Source: Odoribacteraceae bacterium | GTDB taxonomy: Bacteria; Bacteroidota; Bacteroidia; Bacteroidales; Marinifilaceae | DNA: 11,038 nucleotides | Direction: 5' to 3' | Assembly: GCA_031267995.1 (NCBI GenBank) | Contig: JAIRXZ010000100.1 | Span: forward strand, 1 to 11,038 | In this document: in pieces, positions 1 through 6,239 of the stretch | Numbering within the stretch: the stretch's first letter is position 1 | Layout: each line of letters opens with the position of its first letter | The notes under the pieces: generated by a model | The model's database searches: none | Told to the model about the DNA's origin: nothing | The model's input: the letters and a program-made list of their open reading frames with translations, nothing else | Position numbers and translations under genes: made by a program

Positions 1-5
1 CAACG

Positions 6-90
6 CGGGAAAGGGCGCCCGCAAGGGGTGCCCCTACAACATTTTCCGGCAAACCCGTAGGGGCGCACCTGCGTGTGCGCCCTTTCCCGC
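6..90. repeat. Composite inverted-repeat element (REP/BIME-like), copy 1
   Basis: Two small hairpins face each other. Hairpin one is at 13-33 (GGGCGCCC pairing with GGGTGCCC, with one G-T pair). Hairpin two is at 61-82 (GGGCGCAC with GTGCGCCC). Between them lie the inverted 7-mers CCCCTAC (31-37) and GTAGGGG (57-63), 19 nt apart. The outer arms are a perfect 14-bp inverted repeat, GCGGGAAAGGGCGC at 6-19 with its complement at 77-90. This organisation resembles paired REP sequences (BIMEs), which are usually mobilised by REP-associated tyrosine transposases. No transposase is in the window, so the origin is inferred. Confidence 0.75.
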
Positions 91-116
91 CCAACGACAA
101 CACCGGTAAACCCACC

Positions 117-185
117 GGGGCGAATAATTATTCGCCCCTACAACATTTTCCGACGAACCTGTAGGGGCACCCCTCGCGGGTGCCC
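117..185. repeat. Composite inverted-repeat element, copy 2
   Basis: It has the same architecture as the element at 6-90. The left half is a perfect 22-bp palindrome at 117-138, an AT-rich core (GAATAATTATTC) flanked by GGGGC and GCCCC. The right half is a hairpin at 165-185 (GGGCACCC with GGGTGCCC). The linking 7-mers CCCCTAC (135-141) and GTAGGGG (161-167) are again 19 nt apart, and the spacer AACATTTTCCG is conserved. The hairpin stems differ between copies while the linker is kept. Confidence 0.75.
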
Positions 186-259
186 TTCCCCTCGCGTGTA
201 CCCCGGTGACAACTCGTCGAAGGTGCATACGCGGGGAAGGGCGACCGCGAGGGTCGCCC
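183..259. repeat. Third hairpin with flanks inverted relative to the second element
   Basis: A hairpin at 239-259 (GGGCGACC, loop GCGAG, GGTCGCCC) is followed by the CCCCTAC and AACATTTTCCGGC linker at 257-276. Its left flank CATACGCGGGGAAGGG (226-241) is roughly the inverse of CCCTTCCCCTCGCGTG at 183-198, so elements two and three also face each other. The linker leads not to another GTAGGGG hairpin but to the GTAGAGACG palindrome at 283, so two palindrome families share the same junction. Confidence 0.65.
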
Positions 260-282
260 CTACAACATTTTCCGGCAAATTG

Positions 283-356
283 TGTAGAGACGTAGCGTGC
301 TACGTCTCCGCAATTATGGTCACGATTCCTGAGACGTAGCACGCTACGTCTCTACA
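283..356. repeat. Pair of identical 26-bp palindromic repeats, inverted
   Basis: The 26-mer at 283-308 begins TGTAGAGACGTAGC and ends GCTACGTCTC. Its exact reverse complement occurs at 331-356, separated by 22 nt. Each copy is also nearly self-complementary, with stem GAGACGTAGC. The DNA can therefore form either two small cruciforms or one large hairpin. Perfect identity of the arms suggests recent duplication or gene conversion. Confidence 0.85.
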
Positions 357-379
357 GTTGGGATGTAAATAACGATAAC

Positions 380-461
380 ACGTTTCCCGCAATTGCGGAA
401 AGTCTGCGGACAGTGTCGGCACGTTTTCCGCAATTGCGGAAAGTCCGCGGACAATGTCGGC
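380..461. repeat. Two tandem copies of a 41-bp unit with nested palindromes
   Basis: Copies lie at 380-420 and 421-461 with no gap and differ at only a few positions. Each contains a CCGCAATTGCGG dyad, extended in the second copy to the perfect palindrome TTTCCGCAATTGCGGAAA. Each then has a CTGCGGACAG or CCGCGGACAA block ending in TGTCGGC. The unit length is not a multiple of three and no open frame is maintained, so this is non-coding. Its function is unknown. Confidence 0.85.
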
Positions 462-464
462 ATG

Positions 465-485
465 AAAACCCCGGCCGGGGTTTTT
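465..485. terminator. GC-rich palindrome, possible bidirectional terminator
   Basis: AAAACCCCGGCCGGGGTTTT (465-484) is a perfect palindrome with an extra T at 485. As RNA it gives a CCCC/GGGG stem flanked by A and U runs, a rho-independent terminator shape on both strands. It lies about 250 nt downstream of the minus-strand helicase stop and could end that operon, or end a plus-strand gene left of the window. It may instead be one more palindrome of the repeat nest. Confidence 0.45.
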
Positions 486-726
486 GTACCGCACAGCGCA
501 GGAATAAAAACATCATCAGAATTTTCTTGCCGCGCAGCGCAGGAATAAAAACATCATCAGAGTTTTCTTGCCGCGCAGCGCGGGAATAAAAACATCATCA
601 GAGTTTTCTTGCCGCGATGTGCGGGAGAAAAAACATCGTCAGAGTTTTCTTGCCGCGACGCGCATGAATAAAAACATCGTCAGGGTTTTCGTGCCGCGAT
701 GCGCGGGAAGAAAATCACGACAGGGT
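481..726. repeat. Six-unit tandem array with 41-bp period
   Basis: Units begin at 481, 522, 563, 604, 645 and 686, exactly 41 bp apart. The consensus has TTTTCTTGCCGCG, then CAGCGCGGGAATAAAAAC, then ATCATCAGAG. The central CCGCG/CGCGG dyad is partly kept by paired changes in some units (for example CCGCGATGCGCGG near 698-710). Units two and three are almost identical and divergence grows toward both ends, typical of a minisatellite amplified from its middle. There are no unique spacers, so it is not CRISPR. It ends 12 nt from the helicase stop codon. Confidence 0.9.
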
Positions 727-738
727 TTTTCCCCCCGC

Positions 739-3700
739 TCACTCCACGCGAATAATCTTGTCGAGGGTGACGTACCAGAGGTAAGCGGCAGCGGGGCGGT
801 AATCCATCAGGGAAAGGGTTTGGAGGTACGCACGCAGCTGATCGGCATGCGCGGATCGTTCGGAGCGTCCGAACTTGTAATCGACGACGGTCACTTGCCC
901 GTCGCGGATCATCACGCGGTCGGGGCGGAGGCGGTGGCCGGTGGGGAGGAGGATGTCGCGCTCGTTGATGACGCGGGAGGTGCCGTCGAACCAGGCGGAG
1001 GCGGTGGGGCGCGAGAGGTGTTTCTCCAGGAGGCGGAGGTAGGCGGACTCGCTGTCGGCGGGGATCAGCCCCTCCAGGCAGAGGGAGCGGACGGCGCGAC
1101 CGGCATCGGCACGCGTGGCGACGCGGCGGAATAGCTCGTGGAGGAGTTTGCCCTCGTCCAAGGGGGCGTTCGAGGATGCGTTCAAGGGGGCGTTCGAGGA
1201 CGCGTCCAGGGGGGCGTTGGGCGTCTCGGCGGGCTGGTCGGGGGTGAACTCGCGGTAGCGGTAGCGGACGCTCACGCGGTCGCCGACGGGGTAGACGGGG
1301 TAGTCGTCCAGGTGGAGGCGGGAGGAGGGGTCGGCGGGCGACGGGGCGACGGGGGCGGGTTGGCCGATGACGAGGTAGCGCTCTTCGCCGTTCCAGTTGG
1401 CGAGGAGGGGGTGGTCGGCGGAGGCCTCGATCACCTGGTAGAGGAGGGCGGAGACGTCGGTGGGTTTTCCCTCCTTGGTGATGGCGGGGGCGTGCGGGAA
1501 TACGTGCAGCTCGTCGCCGGCGCGGGTGAGCGCCACGTAGAGGAGGTTGAGGTTGTCGACGAGGGTTTTGGCTTGTTCCTGGCGATAGTCCTCGTTGAAG
1601 TGGGTTTCTTTCAGGCGGGAGGAGTAGGCGACGGGCGCCGTGGCGAGGGCGCGGAATCCTTTCTCGCGGTTGTTGGCCCACAGGCGACGGCGGTGGCGGG
1701 TGTCGTCCAGTTCCCAGGAGCAGAAGGGGAGGATGACGGCGTCAAATTCCAGTCCCTTGGATTTGTGGACGGTGAGGACGCGGAGGGCGTCTACCTCCTC
1801 GGAGGTGGTGAGGAGTCTCTTGTCGCCCTCTTTTTCCCACCACTGGAGGAAGAGGGGGATGCTGTTGGTGTTGGTGGCCTCGTAGTCGAAGATGGCTTCC
1901 TGGAGGGCGATGAGGTAGGGGAGTTCGCCGGCGTCGGGGGGGAGTTGGAGGTTGGCGATGATGTTTTCCACGGTTTCGAGGATGGAGCCGACGGGCGACC
2001 GGGCGGCGTCGATGGCGAGGGCGAGGGGGGGGGCGGTGTCGCGGATGGTTTCCGGTCGGGCGGCCAGTTGGAGGATGTCGTGGAGGGTCTCCTTGCCGGG
2101 TTCGCGGGCGAGGGTGAAGTAGTGGCGCAGCATGGCGGCGCGGTTGACGGCGTCGCGCGGTTCGGCGACGTGGCGAAGGATGCTGACGAGGAGTTGCACG
2201 CGGGGGGAGGCGGTGAGGAAGAGGGAGTCGTTGGAGACAAAGGGGATGGTGGCGGCCGGGTTGTTTTTGTTGTATTGCATCAGGTAGTCGGCCACGAGGG
2301 CGCCTTCCTTGGCGGTGCGGACGAGGATGACGCAGTTTTTGAGGGAGGCGCCGCGGGTGGTGAGGTCGCTGATGACTTCGGTGGCGCGTTGCATGATCCA
2401 GTCGAGGCTCTCCTCTTCCCGCTTGCCGGCGGGGCTGAAGTGCACTTGCACGCGGCCGCCGGGGGGGCGCGATGGTTGTTGCTCCAAGCTTTCGTAGGCA
2501 GCGGCGATGGAGGTGTCCGCGGCGCCGGATTGTTCGTCGAAGATCTCCGCGAGGCGTCGCGCGGCGCCGCGGAAGACGAGGTTGTTAAATTCGACGATCT
2601 CCTGCCGGCTGCGCCAGTTGCGGTCGAGGTGCACGTGGCAGACGCCGAAGGTGGCGAACTCGCGGTCGATGCCGCCGGCGAGGAGTTGCCAGTCGCCGTC
2701 GCGCCATCGGTAGATGCTTTGCTTGATGTCGCCCACCAGCAGCGCCTTTCCTCCCTCGGCGAGGGTGTTGACGACGAGGGGACGGAAGTTTGCCCACTGG
2801 AGGGTGGAGGTGTCCTGGAATTCGTCGATCATGAGGTGGTGGTAGAAGTTGCCGCATTTCTCGAAGATGAAGGGGGCGTCGTTGTTGCCGATGAGGAGGT
2901 TGAGGAGGTGGGTGGTGTCGCCGAGGAGCATGACTCCTTTTTCGCGGCAGTATTCCCTGATTTCGTTGGCGAGGTCGTCGAGGATGCCCAGCTGGTAGAG
3001 GCTTCCGCGGAGCTGGAGGGCGGAGCGATAGTCCCTGTTGCCGTCGTCGTGCAGGGCGATGAGGCGGGCGAGGAGGGGGTTGAGGGTGGGGTAGAGGGCT
3101 TCGACGCGGGCGACGATGTCCGGGCGTTGTTGCTTGGCCGTCCATTCGGCGAGGTTGTCGACGGTGGCGCGGGTGGTGTCGGTGATGGCGTCGGGAGGGT
3201 TTTCGCGGACGCGGGCGAAGATGGAGATGAAGCCGCGGGCGCCGCGCTTGAAGTCGGCGGGTTGCAGGCCGGAGGCTTCGATGGCCTGGCAGGCGATGTC
3301 GCCCGTTTCGCGGAGGGCGTTCTCGTGGCTGGTGATGATCTCCAGGAGGAAGCGGCGGTATTCGGCCAGGAATTTTTTGTCGCCGAAGCGTTCGAGGGTT
3401 TGCTTGTCGAAGAGTTTGTAGTGCTCGCCGAAGAGTTCTTTTCCGAGGTCGGCGATTTTGTCCTTGACGTTCCAGGCGCGGGTTGCCTCGACGTTTTCCT
3501 CCATGAGTTCGGTGATCCATCGCCCCAGCTCCTTGTCGGTGGAGGCGCGCTGGACGAGCTGGTCGACGGCGCGGGCGAGGACGTAGTCGGTGTCCAGCTC
3601 GACGTTGTAACCGGGGAAGACGCCCAGCTCGCGGGCGAACGATTTGAGGAGACGCTGGAAGAAGCGGTCGATGGTGGTGACGGACACCCGCCCGTAGTCG

Positions 3701-3999
3701 TGCAGGATGGAGGTTTGGAGGAGGGTTGCGCGCTCTTTTATTTGGGCGTCGGAGAGGAGGAGTGTTTCGGCGATCGCCCGCTTGTAGGGGCTGTCCTCGC
3801 CGCGCGCCATGTGGTGCAGCTCGCGGATGACGCGGGATTTCATCTCGCCCGTGGCTTTGTTGGTGAAGGTGACGGCGAGGATGTTCTTGTATTCGGGTGG
3901 CGAGGCGAAGATGATCTTGAAAAATTCCATCGCGAGGGCGAAGGTTTTTCCCGATCCGGCCGAGGCCTTGTATATGGTTAGCGCGGTGGCCTGGGGCAT
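739..3999 (-). CDS. RecB/AddA-type UvrD-family helicase with C-terminal nuclease
   Basis: This 1086-residue protein is a superfamily 1 DNA helicase-nuclease of the exonuclease V type, which processes double-strand break ends for recombination in the cytoplasm. Visible helicase motifs are Walker A ASAGSGKT (12-19), TFTNKAT (44-50), IDEFQDTS (391-398), VGDIKQSIYRWRDGD (422-436), LDRNWRS (458-464), TVHKSKGLEFD (743-753) and LLYVALTRAGDE (819-830). The C-terminus carries a PD-(D/E)XK nuclease signature: H954 in LLHELF, D1027 in RPDRV, and D1040-Y-K1042 in VVDYKFG, so both activities look intact. The Met start places Walker A at residue 12, usual for the family, and lies 3 nt after the preceding stop, implying co-transcription and coupling. 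No Shine-Dalgarno is seen. An AddB/RecC-like partner is expected but absent here. Oddities are an octapeptide repeat at 928-947 and a nine-G tract within the gene. Whether it is closer to AddA or RecB needs phylogeny, so no symbol is given. Confidence 0.93.
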   Translation of the reverse strand: MPQATALTIYKASAGSGKTFALAMEFFKIIFASPPEYKNILAVTFTNKATGEMKSRVIRELHHMARGEDSPYKRAIAETLLLSDAQIKERATLLQTSILHDYGRVSVTTIDRFFQRLLKSFARELGVFPGYNVELDTDYVLARAVDQLVQRASTDKELGRWITELMEENVEATRAWNVKDKIADLGKELFGEHYKLFDKQTLERFGDKKFLAEYRRFLLEIITSHENALRETGDIACQAIEASGLQPADFKRGARGFISIFARVRENPPDAITDTTRATVDNLAEWTAKQQRPDIVARVEALYPTLNPLLARLIALHDDGNRDYRSALQLRGSLYQLGILDDLANEIREYCREKGVMLLGDTTHLLNLLIGNNDAPFIFEKCGNFYHHLMIDEFQDTSTLQWANFRPLVVNTLAEGGKALLVGDIKQSIYRWRDGDWQLLAGGIDREFATFGVCHVHLDRNWRSRQEIVEFNNLVFRGAARRLAEIFDEQSGAADTSIAAAYESLEQQPSRPPGGRVQVHFSPAGKREEESLDWIMQRATEVISDLTTRGASLKNCVILVRTAKEGALVADYLMQYNKNNPAATIPFVSNDSLFLTASPRVQLLVSILRHVAEPRDAVNRAAMLRHYFTLAREPGKETLHDILQLAARPETIRDTAPPLALAIDAARSPVGSILETVENIIANLQLPPDAGELPYLIALQEAIFDYEATNTNSIPLFLQWWEKEGDKRLLTTSEEVDALRVLTVHKSKGLEFDAVILPFCSWELDDTRHRRRLWANNREKGFRALATAPVAYSSRLKETHFNEDYRQEQAKTLVDNLNLLYVALTRAGDELHVFPHAPAITKEGKPTDVSALLYQVIEASADHPLLANWNGEERYLVIGQPAPVAPSPADPSSRLHLDDYPVYPVGDRVSVRYRYREFTPDQPAETPNAPLDASSNAPLNASSNAPLDEGKLLHELFRRVATRADAGRAVRSLCLEGLIPADSESAYLRLLEKHLSRPTASAWFDGTSRVINERDILLPTGHRLRPDRVMIRDGQVTVVDYKFGRSERSAHADQLRAYLQTLSLMDYRPAAAYLWYVTLDKIIRVE
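1159..1218 (-). repeat. 24-bp in-frame minisatellite in the helicase-nuclease linker
   Basis: Residues 928-947 read NAPLDASS, NAPLNASS, NAPL: an eight-residue unit repeated about 2.5 times and encoded by a 24-bp tandem repeat. It lies between the helicase core (ending near 835) and the nuclease domain (from about 950), where length change should be tolerated. Copy number probably varies between strains. Confidence 0.8.
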
Positions 4000-4002
4000 G
4001 GG

Positions 4003-5142
4003 TTAGAGGCGCGAGGCGAGGATGTCCCGCAGGTTGTCGATGTTGACGTCGGGCATGCCGCCGAGGGGGATGGCTCGCTGGCGGAGGCGTTGCTCGACGC
4101 GGTCGATGGTGTCGGCGCCGATGCCGTGGGCGGAGAGGCGGGTGGCCACGCCGAGGGATTGGAAGAAGCGTTCGGTGGCGTCGATGGCCTGGTCGGCGTT
4201 GTCGGTGCCCCACACGCGTTCGGCGTACTGGAGGAGCTTGGGGCGGCGACTCCCCGCGGTGGCGCGCATGACGCCGGGGAGCACGATGGCCAGCGTCACG
4301 CCGTGATCCATGCCGTGGAGGGCGGTCAGCTCGTGGCCGATGTGGTGCGACGACCAGTCCTGCGCCACCCCGCAGCCGATCCACCCGTTGAGCGCCACGG
4401 TGGCCGCCCACGTGAAGGTGGCGCGGTTTTGGTAGTCCGGCGCGCCTTCTTGCATCAGCCGGGGAGCAATCTCGACGAGGGTTTTGAGGATGCTTTCGGA
4501 GAATCTGTCCTGGATCTCGTCCCCGCGAGCGACGGTGTAATATTGTTCCATCACGTGGACGAAGGCGTCGATGATGCCGTTGGCCAGCTGCCGCGGGGGG
4601 AGGGAGTAGGTGGTTTCGGGGTCGAGGATGGAGAAGCGCGGGAAGACGTACTTGGAGGCGAAGGAGAGTTTTTCGCGGGTGCTGTCGCGTGTGACAACGC
4701 TGTTGGCGTTCATCTCCGATCCCGTGGCGGGCAAGGTGAGGACGACGCCTATCGGGAGGGCTACCGTCACGCGGGCGCCGGCGGCGACGATGTCCCACGG
4801 GTCACCACCGCGGAAGCAGGCGGCGGCGGCGATGAATTTGGTGCCGTCGATGACGGATCCACCGCCGACGGCCAGGAGGAAGCCGATGTTCTCGCGCTGT
4901 ACTTGCTGCACGGCTTTCATGAGGGTTTCGTAGCGGGGGTTCGGTTCGATGCCGCCGAACTCTACCACCTCGTAGTTCCGCAGGGCGCGCATCACTTGCG
5001 CGTGGACGCCGTTGCTCTTGATGCTGCCGCCGCCGTAGGTCAGCATGACTTTGAATCCCTTGGGGATTAGTGCCGCGATCTCCGCGATTTTTCCTTTCCC
5101 GAAGAGGATTTGCACGGGATTGTAATAGTTGAAATTCTCCAT
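4003..5142 (-). CDS. YqhD-like NADPH-dependent iron-containing alcohol dehydrogenase
   Basis: This 379-residue group III metal-dependent alcohol dehydrogenase aligns throughout with my recollection of E. coli YqhD (387 residues), which reduces short-chain and lipid-peroxidation-derived aldehydes to alcohols with NADPH. The nucleotide-binding motifs are YGGGS (36-40) and VGGGSVIDGTKF (92-103). The metal-binding set is D192 and H196 in IIDAFVHVMEQ, plus H266 and H280 in the segment HHIGHELTALHGMDH, spaced as in YqhD (D194, H198, H267, H281). FGGIEPNP at 62-69 is also typical. The start MENFNYYNP matches the family N-terminus. It is the middle gene of a minus-strand cluster, 9 nt after the lipoprotein gene and 3 nt before the helicase gene, so it probably lacks its own promoter. 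Its physiological substrate cannot be read from sequence; aldehyde detoxification or fermentative alcohol formation are both plausible. Confidence 0.95.
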   Translation of the reverse strand: MENFNYYNPVQILFGKGKIAEIAALIPKGFKVMLTYGGGSIKSNGVHAQVMRALRNYEVVEFGGIEPNPRYETLMKAVQQVQRENIGFLLAVGGGSVIDGTKFIAAAACFRGGDPWDIVAAGARVTVALPIGVVLTLPATGSEMNANSVVTRDSTREKLSFASKYVFPRFSILDPETTYSLPPRQLANGIIDAFVHVMEQYYTVARGDEIQDRFSESILKTLVEIAPRLMQEGAPDYQNRATFTWAATVALNGWIGCGVAQDWSSHHIGHELTALHGMDHGVTLAIVLPGVMRATAGSRRPKLLQYAERVWGTDNADQAIDATERFFQSLGVATRLSAHGIGADTIDRVEQRLRQRAIPLGGMPDVNIDNLRDILASRL

Positions 5143-5151
5143 TGCAATTAT

Positions 5152-6105
5152 TTATAGTTGTTCTTCAAGTACCTCGTCGTCCCAGGCGCGCTGCCCGAGG
5201 TCGTCGATCCGCTGGAGGATGTAGCGGAGGAGGGATGCCCGGATGCGCCGTTGCCCCAACCTGTCGATGGTCTCCTCCAGCAGCGTTGCTGCTTCTTCAA
5301 ACTCGCCCTCTCGCTCCAGCAGCCAGGCCATGTTCACGGCTGCCCGCGCGGCGGTGAACGGCCCGCGCTCCAGGGCTACCGACCACGCTTCCCAGGCCTG
5401 CGCCGGGCGGTTGGTCTCCAGGAGATAGAGGCCGAGATTCAGGAGTTTGTTGCCCGTGTATACGCGCCTCTCCGCGGGGATCCACGCGGGGGTGACGTAC
5501 TCCGCGAAGCTCCACCCCTTTTGGTAGAAATACTCCCGGATGGTGCCGCGATAGTCCCCCGCGTCCAGGAGGGTTGTCACCGGCAGGCGGTCGCTCACCA
5601 GGGTATCCAGCAACTCGCCGGTGATGGCGTCGTAGACGCGGAGCAGCATGTTGTTTTCCAGCTCCACCCTGTTGTGGTCGACCAGGCGAAACTTGCAATA
5701 CTCCACCGTGAAGAGGTGCGACGCCCCGCGATCCCCGGCGAGCGTCAGCGCCTCCCCGCGCGTGATTTGGGAGGGGACGATAGAGTCCGGCGCGTACGTC
5801 ACCGGCGGGTCGGGGATGCGCTCGATGGCCGTCCCCCTGACGCCCCAGCGCAAGCCCTCCTGCAGGCCGCTGAAGAAGCGCGACACCAGCTCGGCGCGCG
5901 TCACGCCCAGGGTCGCCCACAGTTCCGGCGCGGAGAGGGTATCGCCCTCGTGGACGATCGCCCTGTCGGCGAAGACGAATTTATTCTCGTTCCCGCCCAG
6001 GGTCAGCGTGGCGGGTTCCAAAATATCGACGCGAAGTGTCCGGTAGGTGCTGCACGCGGTGAGCGCGAGGAGGATTCCCGCTGCCAGGATAACTCTTCTT
6101 TTCAT
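5152..6105 (-). CDS. DUF6340-type lipoprotein with TPR-like C-terminus
   Basis: This 317-residue predicted lipoprotein has no assigned function. The N-terminus MKRRVILAAGILLALTAC is a lipoprotein signal peptide: basic residues, a hydrophobic stretch and lipobox LTAC with acylated C18. It is therefore anchored in the inner or outer membrane. Residues 20-210 are a mixed domain with the conserved-looking DHNRVELENNMLLRVYDA (143-160). Residues about 218-282 resemble a pair of tetratricopeptide helices (NLGLYLLETNRPAQAWEAW, then RAAVNMAWLLEREGEFEEA). Layout and length fit the DUF6340 family of Bacteroidales lipoproteins; that name is from memory, so moderately sure. The frame stays open upstream to 6375, but that part overlaps fabG, lacks a signal peptide and reads like shadow sequence, so the start at 6105 is chosen. 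It leads the three-gene cluster, with a candidate promoter at 6153-6184. Confidence 0.88.
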   Translation of the reverse strand: MKRRVILAAGILLALTACSTYRTLRVDILEPATLTLGGNENKFVFADRAIVHEGDTLSAPELWATLGVTRAELVSRFFSGLQEGLRWGVRGTAIERIPDPPVTYAPDSIVPSQITRGEALTLAGDRGASHLFTVEYCKFRLVDHNRVELENNMLLRVYDAITGELLDTLVSDRLPVTTLLDAGDYRGTIREYFYQKGWSFAEYVTPAWIPAERRVYTGNKLLNLGLYLLETNRPAQAWEAWSVALERGPFTAARAAVNMAWLLEREGEFEEAATLLEETIDRLGQRRIRASLLRYILQRIDDLGQRAWDDEVLEEQL

Positions 6106-6152
6106 GTTGTTTGTATTTTTTCGTGAAGTGTCATGTGAAAAACAAAGCACGG

Positions 6153-6184
6153 TAAAGGTATGCGATCTTTTACTGATTACAAAA
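6153..6184 (-). promoter_or_regulatory. Candidate Bacteroidota promoter for the lipoprotein cluster
   Basis: On the minus strand TTTTG (6184-6180) is followed after exactly 19 nt by TACCTTTA (6160-6153). This fits the Bacteroidota pattern TTTG, 19-21 nt, TAnnTTTG with one mismatch in the last position. Transcription would start near 6146, giving a leader of about 40 nt before the ATG at 6105. The -33 element abuts the fabG terminator T-tract. Confidence 0.5.
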
Positions 6185-6219
6185 GAGAAAATGCCTGAAA
6201 AGGTCGCCCCTTCCAAGCA
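6181..6219 (-). terminator. Rho-independent terminator of fabG (GCGA tetraloop)
   Basis: Reading the minus strand, 6219-6192 folds into a 12-bp stem including several G-T pairs (TGCTTGGAAGGG with CCTTTTCAGGCA), closed by a GCGA tetraloop. TTTTCTCTTTT follows at 6191-6181. It starts 20 nt after the fabG stop codon. The plus strand of the same hairpin is followed by TTTTTTCTTTTT (6220-6231), so it could act in both directions. Confidence 0.75.
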
Positions 6220-6239
6220 TTTTTTCTTTTTATGGATCG

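Noticed and set aside
34..494. Short open frames on both strands within the left repeat region
   Set aside because: They are made of palindromic repeat sequence, give Arg/Gly/Pro-rich products and have no homology I recognise.
481..726. Possible CRISPR array
   Set aside because: The whole 41-bp unit is repeated with gradual divergence and there are no unique spacers or nearby cas genes.
568..1134. Plus-strand 188-codon frame running from the 41-bp array into the helicase 3' end
   Set aside because: The array period is not a multiple of three, so its translation shifts frame every unit, and the rest is antisense to the nuclease domain.
1138..3981. A 947-codon plus-strand open frame opposite the helicase gene
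   Set aside because: It mirrors the helicase on the opposite strand. Its product is a low-complexity Gly/Val/Glu/Asp-rich sequence with no motif. It stays open because the GC-rich codon use of the real gene avoids TTA, CTA and TCA codons.
2585..4798. A 737-codon minus-strand frame spanning the helicase/dehydrogenase boundary
   Set aside because: It is Arg/Pro/His-rich out-of-frame sequence overlapping two well-supported genes on the same strand.
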